Origin: Chlorella sorokiniana
Lineage: Eukaryota; Chlorophyta; Trebouxiophyceae; Chlorellales; Chlorellaceae
DNA: 64,000 nucleotides
Direction: 5' to 3'
Assembly: GCA_025917655.1 (NCBI GenBank)
Contig: CP084614.1
Coordinates: 248,001-312,000, forward strand
Shown one piece after another: positions 42,001-53,046 of the stretch. Numbering within the stretch: position 1 is the first letter of the stretch; each line of letters opens with the position of its first letter. The translations under genes and the position numbers were made by a program. Under the pieces are notes generated by a model. It saw only the letters and a program-made list of their open reading frames with translations, had not been told where the DNA came from and made no database searches.

Positions 42001-45000
42001 CGACGGCGGCAGCAGCGGCGGCAGCGGCAGCGGCGACGGGAGCGACGGCGAGGACCGCTTTGCCGCCGCCTTCAGCCGGGTGCGTAGCATCCGGGCGCGC
42101 AAGCGTTCCAAGGACCGAAGCAGCGCGGCGCTGGCGGCGGCGGTCGCCCCGACGACGCTGCCAGCCCGGAGCCTCCCGGCCGCCAGTGGCACTTTTTCAC
42201 TGGTGCGCCTTGCATGAGCCCCACCTTCCTTGCAGCTTCCTGCCTCGCGCTCAAGGGTTGCCCCGCATCCCCGCATTTCCAGTCTGCTGCTCGCTGCCTT
42301 GCCCGGCCGCGCGCCGCTGCCTCAATGAAGGCCCCAGCGCTTGTCGCGGCTGCCGCGCCGCCGCCCCCTCGCGGCGCCCCCGCTGCTCGGCCCCGGCCCG
42401 CCGCCCTCCCCATGCCTCCTTCCACGCTGGCCCCTCCCTGCAGTGTCCCCGGACGCCCCCACCAACCCAGTGCTCTACTGGATGGGACACGTGCAAGACA
42501 CCGCTGAAGCACGCTTCGAGCTGGGTGCGCGGCGGCAGCGCGGGGCTCCCTCCCTTCGGCATCGCGCATGCGCGCCTGACCTGCCGTCTCCACCATGCTG
42601 CATCAGCCGAGGGATGCGGGGCCAGGCTGCACCCCTCGCCCGACCGCCTGCCTGCTGTGCTGCTGCCGATGCACCTGGCAGCGCAGCGCCCTGGCCGGGC
42701 CGCTGCGCTGGCCGCCCCGGGGTGTGGCGCCCGTTGCTCAGTGCGAACCGCTCGATTATGTACCATGTTACCGCAGAAACCGCCAAGGGACCGTACCGCC
42801 TTGATCTCGGGGACATTTTGTACGCCCCAAACGTCTGCCAGGATGACAAGGTGCGCCTATCCCTTCTGTTGTTTTTATCGCTTCAGTTACGGGCTTCTTT
42901 GTTTGTTTGTTTGTTTGTTTGTTTGTTTGTTTGCCACTCTGTTCAAGGTGGTGTCGATGCAGAGAGCCCTGCCCTGCTGCGGCTCCTGCCCTTCTTCTGG
43001 CTTTCTTCCCGCCCTGCTGCACTGCTGGCATGCAAACGCGTGTCTCAGCTTGTGCTGTGGCCGAGGCCAGCATGCAGCTGCGCGCAAGCTCGCCTCCGCC
43101 GTCGTCCGCCCAGGGGGAAACGCGCGCTGCTCACGCCCGGGCACCGCCCTCTTGCTTTTCCCCCCTCCCCCGCAGGGCCGCTGGCTGCTGTGGGGCTGGC
43201 TGCAGGAGCGTCGCAAGGTGCGCGCCCCCTCCCTCCTCTGCTTCCTTTCGCCCCACACGCTCCTCCCCCGCTCTCTTCACCTCTTTACCGCTCACCTCTT
43301 GCCTCTGAACTTCCAAGCCCCCTTGCAGATGGGGTCCTACAACTACGCCGGCTGCCTCACCCTGCCCCGGGTGCTCCACTGCACCGAGGACGGCCGCCTG
43401 GTGCAGGTGCGCTGCAGCTGCGGGGCCGGGGCTGGGGCCGCGGCACCTACCGTGCGCGTGCGGGCCGCCGTCTTAACGGCCCATGCTGTGTTACCTCGGT
43501 GGCTGCGTTGTGCATGTGGCTGCTGGGCATGCCAGCTCAGCGGCGCGCACTTCAGCGGGACCCACCAGTCCCGCAACACCCTGGCCCTCCCCGCCCCTTC
43601 CGCACATGCCCCGCCCATCCGCCCCCGCCGCAGCCCCCATCCCCGAGCTGGAAGCTGCGGCAGGGGCCCGCCTGGCACCAGCACAGCGTGCGCGTGCCCG
43701 CTGAGGAGGCGGTACCGCTGCGGGCGCCCGCCGCCGCCTTTGCGCTGGACATTGAGCTGACCATCGATCGGTGGGTGCTGGGTGCTGAGCTGGCGCTGGC
43801 ACCGCCATTGCAGCCCCGCACCTGACAGGCCACACATTTGCATCCCTCCCCATCGCACCAACTCTGCGCCCTGCGCCCCCTCGCCCCTGCCTGTCCTTTC
43901 ACCTGAAAACTGCATGTCCCGCCCATTTGACGCTGCCCCCTCCCCCCCCCCCCCCTTTTTCCCCCATCACACCCACTCACCAATTGGTTCCTGCCCCCGC
44001 CCCCCCACCCCCCTCACCCCCCACCCCCACCCTCTTTGCCGCAGTGCTTCCTCCTACGCCGCCGGCATCCTGTTCCGCTCGTATGAAGCGGAGGCCGACG
44101 GCGGCACCGCCCTCGTGTACGACTGGGAGCGCAACGCGTTGGAGGCCATCTTCAATGTGCCGGCCAGCTGGTGAGCGGCGGCGGCAGCAGCAGGGCGCCG
44201 AGGCAGCGGGGATGCGTGGCCTGGGGTGCAAGGGGCGCCGTGCGCCGCTGGCAGGCCTCAGCTGGGAGCTGCCAGCTGCTCAGCAGCTGGGCGGCTCGTT
44301 CCACTCGTTCCCAGGGGCGAGGGGGAGGAAACGACAGCTGCGCAGCTGCCGGCGGTTTTCCCGTGGCCCGCAAGCCCCTGTGCGCTCTCTCCCCACCTTG
44401 CCTGTGTGCTGGCTGACGCGCCGCCACGCGCCGCCACTCCGCAGGCAGCCTCAGGCGGCATGTGCCGCCAGCAGCGCGGCGGGGGAGGAGGAGCACTTTG
44501 ACCCGGCGCTGCTGCTCACACCCCGCCCCTCCACCGCCAACCTGGCCGCCGCCGGGCTCAGCCGCAACACCTCGGCGGTGCGCCCGCCGCCGCCGCCGCT
44601 GCTGCACGTCATGCTGCCGCTTCTCTTGGGCTCGATCTGCCAGCGGCCGCGCTCTGCTGCACCCACGCCCCCGGTTCCAACGCATGAAAGCGCCTGTGCC
44701 CTAGGTGTGCATTGGCAGCGCTGTTGTGCTGTTGTGCTGCCGCCCACGCCTGCTGCCTGCCTCCTCCTTCCCGCAGATCTTCTCTCCCGAGGGCTTTGCC
44801 TCCTCGAGCGTCTCGCCCTCCGCCACCCCCGCACCGCCACCGCCTCGCTGGCGGACGAACTGAGCAGCAGCGTGCTGTCGCCAGCGGTGGGTGGGGGCGC
44901 AGGGCTGGCTGGGACGCAGGGCTGGCTGGGCGCTGCGGGCTGGGTGGGAGGTTGGTGGTGGTGGTGGTGGTGTGTTTGTGTGTGTGTGTGTGGGGGCGGT

Positions 45001-47321
45001 CGGGGCAGGGCTGATATCTTCTGCTCTGCACAGGAGACCCTTTAGGCATGGCATGCCTGGGCGCTTGCTCTGCCCACCTCGCTTGCTGTGCTTGGCACGC
45101 TGCGGCCTGCGCGCCAAACCAGCCACCCTCCGCCAGCATCTGCCTGCACCACCCGCCCACGCCCCCCCCTGCTCAAGCCCCCCCCTTTTCTCGCCCGTCC
45201 CGCTGCAGCGGAGCGGCATCACGATTGCGGGCGTGCCTCGCATGCCAGCCTTGGACCTCGGCATCCCTGGGCTGCCGCCGCCGCCCACGCCGCCGACGAG
45301 GCCGCGTCGGCGTTTGGGACGAGCGCGGGCAGCGCGCGCAGCGTGCCGTTTGGGCCCCGGGCGGCCCTGGATCCCTGTCCCGCTCCCTGTCAGCCTTCCA
45401 GGCGGGATTCGGTGGCGGCGGCGGCGGCGGCGGCCCTGGAGGCCTGGCCGTGGGCAGCCTGCCCACCGGAGGCGGCCTCACTCGCTCAGGCGAGCGCTGG
45501 AAGGGGCCGGCCCCGGGTGTTCCTTTGCGGGGCGGTGTAAGTTTTCAACTGCACGCGCGGGTCCCATCCCTTGTGTCACCCACCCTTTCACCACACCCTC
45601 GCACCCTTACAACCCCCCTCCCCCTCCTCCCACACACACATCTTCCTGCCTGCAGTGAGCGACGTGCGTGGCGGGCTGGTGCCCCGGGTCCGCAGCTACA
45701 CCGCGCTGAGCCAGCTGGGCGGGGGCCTGCCCCGCATGGGCTCCACCATGGGGCTCAGCCTCCTGTCGCCGCGCCTGTCGCCGCAGCCGCCGCAGCCGCT
45801 TGGCCAGGACACGGGTGGGTGCCTGGCAGGGGGTGGGGTTGGCTTGGGTGCACGGCAAGGAGGGCACAGCAGGCAAGGCACGACTGCCGTGCATCTGTGG
45901 CTGGTGCCGGAGCGCATCAGCACGGGAAAACAGGAGGGCGCGCGGCCTGCGTGCCTCCTCAACTGCACTCGAGCGGCTGGCCCGCCAGAGCGCCCTCCAA
46001 GCAGCCCTGGAGCAGATGTTTCAGAGCAAGCGAGTTATGAGCCAGGGGCGGCTCAAGCTTCACTGCTTCGGTTCCGCCGCCGCCGCCACCCTGCAAAATC
46101 TCAGCACCCCGCGTGTCGCCTCCTCCCTGTTCCCCCAGATGCTGACCTGGATTTCCTGCTGGATGAGCTGGCGGCGCCGATGCGAGAGGCACCCCCGCCC
46201 GTCGTGGTGCGCCTGGCCCCCCCCCCGCCGCCTCTGCACCTTCTCCCGCGCGTGGCAATGCTTCTCGCTGCCTGCCGCTCGCGCAGCCCTGCTTTGTGCT
46301 GCTTGCAGCTCGTGCGGCGCTCCTCAGCGCTGCCACCACCGCACCTCAGCATGTGCCACTTTGCCACCCCACGCTGGATGCCCCCCCCAAAAAAAACGAC
46401 GCCCCCACCGCCCGCGCTCCCCTCCCCCATCTCTGCTGTTTCAATCGCACCCAAGCTGCCTGATCGGCCGCGCCCTCCTTGGCTCCACGCAGGAGCCGCG
46501 GCGCGTTGGGGGGCCGCTGCCGCTGATGCACCCCTCCGACCCGCTCCACCTCCGTGTGCTGGTGGACCACTCTGCGGTGGAGGTGTTCACCGGCACCGGG
46601 AGGTGAGGGGGCTCTGCTGGGGCAGCAGTCCTTGGCTGGCGTGCTTCTCCGTTCCACTTCATTCCCGTCCGTTTTGGAGGGTGCCGGCCCCCTCTCGATT
46701 TGTTTTTGTGGGTGCGGGTGTGTTTTTTTTGGGCGGGGGCATTCGCGCTGATGAGAGGGAGGCGAGGAGCCCGACCGCGTTGCTTGGCGGCGCGCAGTGC
46801 TGCCCGCTGGCTGCGGAGCGCGCGCTGCGCAGGAGGAGCTTTGGGGGCGGGCAGCCCGCCTGTTTGCACGCTGCGCTGCTCAATGCATGTCAGTCTTGCG
46901 CCCCTCGCAGGTGCTCAGCACTCGCATCTATCGCGGCCAGGCGCCCGAGGGCTGCTTGGATGCGGGCATATCCTTCATCGCGTTTGGCGGCGCGGCGGTG
47001 GTGCAGCGCTGCACCGTGCACGAAATGGGGTCGGCCTGGGAGCAGGCCAAGGCGTCAGCTGCGGCCTCTGCCGCCGCCAGCCCGCAGCACGCCGCCGCAG
47101 CGCCGCCCAGCCGCGGCGCAAGCGCGGCCACATCGCCCTCCGCAGCGGCGGCGACCGCCGCCAAGGCGGCGGGCCCTCCGTCGCCTGCGGCCGCCGTGGA
47201 GGCCGACGGCGCGGCGGCGGCGGCTGCCGCTGCCGCCGCCGACGCCCTGCTGGACGATCTGGTGACCCTGGCTGTATCGCCTCAGTGCACCACCCAACAA
47301 ATGGTGGGGGCCTTCAGCTGA
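39041..47321 (+). CDS. GH32 beta-fructofuranosidase (invertase/fructan hydrolase-like) with large inserts; 5' end unresolved
   Basis: Hydrolyses terminal fructosyl bonds in sucrose or fructans; probably vacuolar or secreted. Exons include 39041-39107, 39233-39263, 39393-39438, about 39600-39704, 39919-39964, about 40203-40311, 40496-40616, 40872-40992, 41257-42201, 42445-42523, 42777-42850, 43175-43218, 43329-43405, about 43634-43771, 44046-44171, several to 46240, 46492-46603 and 46911-47321. The three GH32 carboxylates are present: the nucleophile in RYHVQPAQGWMNDPNG, the RDP motif in LTGWRDPFVF, and the acid/base in VVWECPLLVPLDP. Further family marks: HAVSSDLVHW, LDLGDILYAPNVCQDDKGRW with LLWGWLQERRK, and the C-terminal LHLRVLVDHSAVEVFTGTGR with TVHEMGSAW. 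Low-complexity inserts of about 280 residues (41360-42201) and at least 250 residues (44446-46240) interrupt the fold. Frames break at 40548-40552 and 44826-44830. Sucrose versus fructan specificity cannot be told. Confidence 0.88.
41909..41940 (+). repeat. CAG run encoding polyglutamine in the GH32 insert
   Basis: About nine consecutive CAG codons within the first disordered insertion of the GH32 protein, preceded by SPRSGA and followed by HAGLQPP. Confidence 0.85.
42899..42933. repeat. TTTG tetranucleotide repeat in a GH32 intron
   Basis: About nine TTTG units directly downstream of the exon encoding NVCQDDK. It is the most T-rich stretch nearby and stands out in this C/G-rich sequence. 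Confidence 0.9.
44951..44992. repeat. GGT/TG microsatellite in a GH32 intron
   Basis: GGT trinucleotides passing into a TG run, in the intron after the exon ending LADELSSSVLSPA. Confidence 0.85.
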
Positions 47322-48818
47322 GCTGGCGCAGGAGCCTTTCAGCCCTGGCCTCCAGCCTTTGCGACGCAAGCGGCCCGCATGGCGAGCCAGCTAGCTCAGC
47401 ACCCATGCTCGGCTTGTGCCCAGTGCTGCGCACGCACGCGCGAGCGAGGCGCGCCCCCGCCCGTGGCTTGCTTGCCTCCCCCGCTTCCCTTCCTGCTCTG
47501 CCCCCCCCTGCTTCCACTGCGGATGATACCCTGCTGCCCTTCCTCCCTTTTATTCCTCGAACCCTCTTGCCCTTTCCTCCCCACACCCCACACCCCTCCT
47601 CCCAACCCCACCAACCTGCGTGCCCCCTGCTGGCCTTGGCCCCTGCCCCCCGATTCTTATTTACGGTAGGCCTCCCGTCTCTCAGCGCAGCATCTGCCCG
47701 CGCCCAGGCTGGCTGGAAAGCAGCACTGTGCTCCCGTGAGCGGCCTCCCATCACCTCTTCATCCCGTCTCTCCCCTTCCTCTCCCCCACGCCTTGGATCG
47801 TCTCCCCCCTCTCCCTGCCACCAATGCTGCTCCTTGCTCTCTTCTGTGTGGCGGGCCACACCCGCTGCTGCTGGCTCCGCGTGCCTCTGCTGCGGTTGCC
47901 TCATTCCCTGGGTGCCGGGGCCGGTTGCCGCCCCTGTTTGGGCTGCCGCGAACGTCCTGTGAGCCTGGCGCCTTGCCCACCCTCCACCACAGAAGGGTCT
48001 CCTTCCAGCTGTGGGAGTCCCCCTTCCCCCGAGGGGCCCCGCCGTGTTCCCAATGCATGTGTCCCCCTGCCGCTGTACTGTACTCCCAACCCATGCCCTG
48101 AGAGTGACGTGTTTCTGCGTTTTGTCGCCGTGCCGCTTGTGCCTTCGCAGTGCAATTGTAATTTCTTCCTTCCTCTGCCCAGCATCCAGCCTTCTGCCCC
48201 CTCGCGTCCCGGGCACCCAAGCGAGTTCAGCGACCCACTCACAGCAGTGGGGTAAGTGGCAAGCGTTCGATTTGCTGCCACGTCAGTCCTGGTGTCAGAC
48301 TGGAAAAGGTGATGAGCCCACGCGGGTTTCACAAAATGAGTCTTTCAGAACCAGAACAGAAAGAGAGAGGGGGAGGCTGAAGGGCAACAAGTTGAGCACA
48401 TTGCAAGTGGCGTGGTTGAGCGCTGACAAGGGGAGGCGGCTGAGCACTCGCGGCATGCTGGGAGAGTGACGGCAAGGTTAGGAGGCTAAGCGTGCCACCC
48501 AAGAGGTGTGTGTGTGTGTGTGTGTGGGGGGGTCCTGTTTGGGGCGCCGAAGTGGAGGAATAAGAGCGCTGCGACGGGCAGCGCAAAGCAATTGGAACGG
48601 GACAACTGACAGGAGTTTATTGGGGGGCAGTACAACAACTGCCTAGAGGCGGCGTCTTGAGGACATGAACAGTGGGGAAATGGCACAGAGAAGGCGCCGC
48701 AGCCAGCTGCTCCCGAGCTTCGAGGTTTGCCTGACCGAGGGTGAGGGCTAAGGTGAGCTCGAAAATGATGGAGATGTGCGGAAAAGAAATACTGGGTGTG
48801 GGGCGTTGGGGCAAACCG
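47322..48818. other. Convergent intergenic region
   Basis: Tail-to-tail gap between the GH32 gene and the kinase-less receptor-like gene. It is C/T-rich on the plus strand up to about 48250, contains TGTAA at 48157-48161 and a GT microsatellite at 48505-48526. One frame of the receptor-like gene stays open on the minus strand down to 48617, so its true stop could lie there. Nothing else recognised. Confidence 0.45.
48505..48526. repeat. GT dinucleotide repeat
   Basis: About ten GT units followed by a G run, intergenic. Confidence 0.85.
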
Positions 48819-51784
48819 TCAATCACATGGGGGCTGCTGCGGGGGCTGCGGCGCGGCAGGCGGCGGACCGGAGGTGGGTCTGCTGCTGGCCTGCCTGGCG
48901 CCATCGCCACCCCCGACTGCCGTGCTGCGCTGCTGCGCACGCGGCTGCGAGAGCTGCTGCTGCTGCTGCTGCTGCTGTGCATGCAGCTGCAAGAGCTGCT
49001 GCTGCTGCAGCTGCTGCTGCTGCTGCTGCTGCTGCTGTGCATGCTGCGCGCGCCGCGTGGGCGTGTGCGGCTGCCGCGGCACCACCAGCACTGGCGCCGC
49101 AGCTGCAATGCCCAGCACGGAGCCGCACTGGGGGCAGGGCACCCCGCGCTTGTTCCGCACGTCATCCTGCTGGCGCTGCTGTGCTCGCTGCCCACGCCCT
49201 GCCCGCTGCGGTTGCTGGCGCCGCTGTTGGGCGGCGACGCCTTCAGCAAGTGCACGGTCAGGCAGGCGGGCAGCGGCACCGGCGCGCCCGGCGCTATCGC
49301 CGTCACGCCACCGCCGCCGCTGAGGCCAGACCCGGGCGGGGAGGCTCGCTTCCCTGTGCCTGGCGGGGTGGGCTTGCTGCTGCCAGACGCTGCACGGGTG
49401 GGCCGCACCCCGCCTGATCCTGCCGGCGAGGGCTTGCCGCTGCGGGGCTTGTCCGCCGCAGCGGCGGCGGCGGCCGCCGCCGCCTCCGCGCGAGCGCGCG
49501 CTTGCTGCCGCATCGCCACCGTCGCATAGACCGCCACCGCCGCCACCATGATGAGCGCCGCGGCCAGCAGCGTCGGCAGCACGATCCAAAGCGTGGTGCT
49601 GCTGCGGCACGAGCATGCGTGGCCGCCGCAGGCGTCCGTGGTGCTGCTGCTGCCGCCGTCCTTGGAGTCGGTGATTGTGGCCACCGAGGATTTGAGGTAG
49701 AGCGCGGTGGCGGGGTTGGGCTTCAGAGCGGCCACCGGGATGCTGTCTTCGCCGCCTTTCAGGATACCGATGGGCTGCAGTGCGGGGCCAGGGGGGTTAA
49801 GCAGGGACGGAGCTTGCCCACATGCTGTGGGGGTGGAAAGAGGGGCGTGGAGAAGGAGAGGCCGGGGCAGCAGAGGTCTTTCGCCGGTTGCAGGCCTGTG
49901 CGAGGCGGCAACGGCTCCTGCCCCTGGGCGACAGGGCAGAAGCCGCAAGCAAGGGGGCGGGCAAGGAAGGAGACACACGGCGGGGACGAAGACACAGGGA
50001 GGCACGGAGACAAAAAAAACAGCAGGGAGGTGAGGGAGAGGGAGGCTCACGTCGCTGAGCGAGTCCACCCCGTTTGGCAGGTAGACAAACGCTTTGCAGC
50101 GGGGGTCTGCGTCACACAGAGCCGCCAGATCCTGCGGAGGAGGGCAGGGGCGAAGGAGAGGGCCAAGGGTGGGTGCACGTGCAGAGGCAGACGTTGGTGG
50201 CGGCGGGCGGCGAGCTGCTGGCGCTCCGCTGGATTCGGGAGGGACGTGGATGGAGGGCGCATCGGCGCAAGGTTTCTGGGGCTTCCCCCGCCGTGCCATG
50301 CACGCCTGCCCTGCGCATGTCTTCGCAAGCGCTTGCTGGCAAACAAACACACCTGAACAAGAACCAGCAGCGGCGAAGACCGCCCGCCCCCGCCGACCGC
50401 CCGCGCCCCCCCTTCCCCCTCACCTCCACTTTGCCCTGTATGATGCACCCGCTGTACACAAGGGACTCCTCGCAGGCATAGCCCAGGCCCCGGGCCAGGT
50501 CGGTGCCGGGGCGCACAGAGTAGTTTGGCAGCATCGGCAGGCTGATGGTGACGGGCGTGCCTGCAGGGGGCACGGGGAACGAGGGCAGGGTCGGGGGAGG
50601 CAGGGGACGGGGGGCCGCGGCGGGGGCCAACAAATAAAAGGAGGTGGAACGGGGAGCGGCGGGTTGTGGGCAGGTGCGAGTGTGTAGGGGGAAGGGGCCG
50701 GGGCAGGAGGGGAAGCGCCCAAAAAGAGCAGGGGCTGCCCCACGCCGAGGCGGCAGCGCCAGCGTTGGCTGGCGGCACGGATGGGCAGAGCGAGCGGTGC
50801 GCGGCGCCAGGTGCCGCACTCAGCAGCGCCAGCGCCTCACCCGATATGAAGGGCACACCGGGGCCCTGCAGCGCCACCTCGGGGCTGTCCTTGTGCAGCC
50901 GGAATGCGGGGCCCGTGAGCAGGCGGCAGCCGCGGAAGGGCGCCCGCAGCGCGCCCGCGTCGTCGCCCGCCACCGCCGCCGCGGCCAGCACGCCCGGGGA
51001 AGCGCCGACGGCGCAGCCGGCGGCCTCCGGGCAGTACGACCACGCGTTGCACTCGTCCTGCCGCGCCAGGCACGACTGGCAGCAGGACACGGCGTCGGGC
51101 TGCAGGTTGTCGGCCGCCGCCACGAGCTCCCGACCCACCAGCAGGGCGCGGTGGATGACAGAACACGCATGAGAGAACGCGAGTTTGACCGCGGCATGAG
51201 ATCAAGAGGGCAGGGGGCAGGGGGGCACAGGGGCAGGACTGCAAGGGCTGGGCCGGAAAGAGGGGTGTGTGCGCAGGCTGGCGAGGGGAGCACACGCTGG
51301 CTCTGCCGCGGGTGGAAGCAACGCTTGAAAACCGTCAGCTTCTGGCCCGGCCAGCCGCTGCATAGCTGTGTGTGCTTGCATGCAGGGGGCACCCCACAGC
51401 GCCCCCACTCACTCTGATCCACCAGCGTTTCTATGATCGTGCCAGGCTGCGATATGTCCACGGCGGCATCCGGCGCTGGGGCAGGCGCGGGCAGCGGCGG
51501 CGGCTCGCCACTGCCGGGTGCCACCGCTGGCGCAGCAGCGCGCAATGCACGGCTGCCGCGACGCAGCCCGGTTGACGTACTTGCTGCTGCTCCTGCAGTC
51601 AATCATGGCATGCAACAGTAGGTTGCGGCAGCCACTGGCATGGTCGACGGCTGCGGCAGGGGCGGAAGTCGGAGCTGTCGGCAGGCCCAGTGCGCGGCCC
51701 GCCAGCCTCACCAACATGCCGCTGATCAAGCTCTGCCAGGAGAGCCAGCAGGAAGAGGAACAGGGCGGCAGGCCGAGGCAGCAT
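48819..51784 (-). CDS. Receptor-like type I membrane protein without kinase (paralogue of the neighbouring receptor kinase)
   Basis: Probable cell-surface protein of unknown ligand. Exon 1 (51784 down to a GTGAGG donor near 51711) gives a signal peptide, MLPRPAALFLFLLALLAE. The next exon gives a Ser/Thr/Pro-rich stalk ending AVDISQPGTIIETLVDQ. The ectodomain has two modules: a Cys-rich one (NLQPDAVSCCQSCLARQDEC, NAWSYCPEAAGC, APFRGCRLLTGPAF) and a second with ARGLGYACEESLVYSGCIIQ, LAALCDADPRCKAFVYLPNG and PIGILKGGED. A membrane span follows (TLWIVLPTLLAAALIMVAAV) and a cytosolic tail rich in Ala, Pro, Gly and Ser. The tail switches frame to reach RGVPCPQCGSVLGI and a poly-Gln end with stop at 48819; the unshifted frame runs to 48617. 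No kinase motifs were found. The modules match those of the gene at 53047-57855 one for one, including the Cys spacing. Confidence 0.72.
48953..49043. repeat. CTG/CAG-rich repeat encoding polyglutamine in the receptor-like tail
   Basis: Plus-strand CTG runs read as CAG on the minus strand, giving Gln runs interrupted by Leu, His and Ala near the predicted C-terminus. In the other frame the same bases give polyserine. Confidence 0.75.
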
Positions 51785-53046
51785 GGTTGGCTGCCGGCCT
51801 GGCCCCGGGGCCTGGCGGGCTGGGAGCGCCCCTTGCTCTCCTGCAAAAGACGTAATATGACATCAGACGACATCAAGCAGGAAAGCAACGAACACGGAAC
51901 GGCATTCGTGCGGGGTGGCAGGTTTGCGCAAGCCGCGCCCGGTGGACCCACGGCTTGCAGGCGCCGCTGCAGAGCCTGCCGGCTTGGACTCAAAGCGAGA
52001 GGCAACCAAGACTCACAGCTGCCGCCAAGTGCAAAGGGCAAAAGTTGCGTCCGGTAGCGCACAGGCCCAGTCGAGAAGTCAGGGATCACACGGCGAAACA
52101 ACCTCGCGGTGAGTGGTAAAAGCACAGCTCGGTGATTGCCTGTAGGCCCTCGACAACTTCCCCTTGCCGAGAAGCAGGCTGGGAGCTGGAGGCTGTGAGT
52201 CGCAGCGCCGCCTGCGCCTCCATCGAGTCTGCAATGATAACAGCAACCTAAGAAGACGGCTGTCGACATATTATGCGGCTGCAGGGTCCGCATGTGCCAG
52301 GCACAGACATGCAGGACGGCTACCCGGCCGCTATGCGTCCACGCTTCAAACTTGCATCCAACCTCACAACCGCAGCATGCGCCCCACCCCCTGCCGCAGC
52401 AAGAGTTGACTGAGTTCACAGTGTGAGCCAATACCAGCAGAAAGGCCAAAGGGACCAGGCATGCCCCAGAGAGTGAGGGGCGGCGGCAGCAGGGAACATC
52501 AGCGCGGAGCGTGCAACAACGGGAGCAAGGGCTTGACCAGCAGACTGGTGGGAAAAAATGGGTGGGGCCATTGGGGTGATGCCATGCAGCGTTTGTTGGG
52601 GGGGGGCATGCGCGTGTGCAGGGTCAGTGGGGGCGCCCCTGCCGTAAGGAGCCACACGCGGCCGGAGCGTCGTGCAGGGCGAGGGGGTTGGCAGGAGTGC
52701 ACAGCGCTGAAGGGAGGCAGACTGACAAGGGAGAGCCGCTGGCGTCCAGCGCTTGGCCGGCAGCGGGAGGGGTCGCATTGTACAGTGGCGGGCGCAGCGG
52801 CCAGGCGAGTAGAGCAGCCGAGGCGAGCTGGCCACGTGGCGGCGCGGGAGAGAGAAGCCAAGGGGCGAGGGTCAGAGGGCCAGCGTCTGCCAGGCAAGGA
52901 GGATACATGGGCGGCGAAGGAGGGGGCTGCAGCCCGCGAGACGGCGGCGGCGCGACCGGGCAGGCCGGAGGCCTTGTAGTGGACGTGCAGGCCTGAGCGC
53001 TGACCGGGTGCCCCAGCATCACAGCAGCGCGGCCGCCGCCTCACAG
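51785..53046. other. Intergenic between the kinase-less and kinase receptor-like genes
   Basis: Contains the presumed promoter of the gene starting at 51784 and the 3' untranslated region of the kinase gene ending at 53047. Long open frames on the minus strand (about 52500-53290) lack family motifs and follow the base composition, so they are not annotated. No RNA gene or mobile element recognised. Confidence 0.45.

Noticed and set aside
42899-42933. Transposon end or mobile-element signal at the TTTG run
   Set aside because: Simple tetranucleotide repeat within an intron; no terminal repeats, target-site duplication or element gene nearby.
41244-43760. 838-codon open frame on the plus strand as a single uninterrupted protein
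   Set aside because: It contains the WECP exon of GH32 but then reads through several introns with clear GT-AG ends; the family motifs downstream lie in other frames.
48157-48161. TGTAA as the GH32 polyadenylation signal
   Set aside because: It lies more than 800 bases beyond the stop and a five-base word occurs often by chance.
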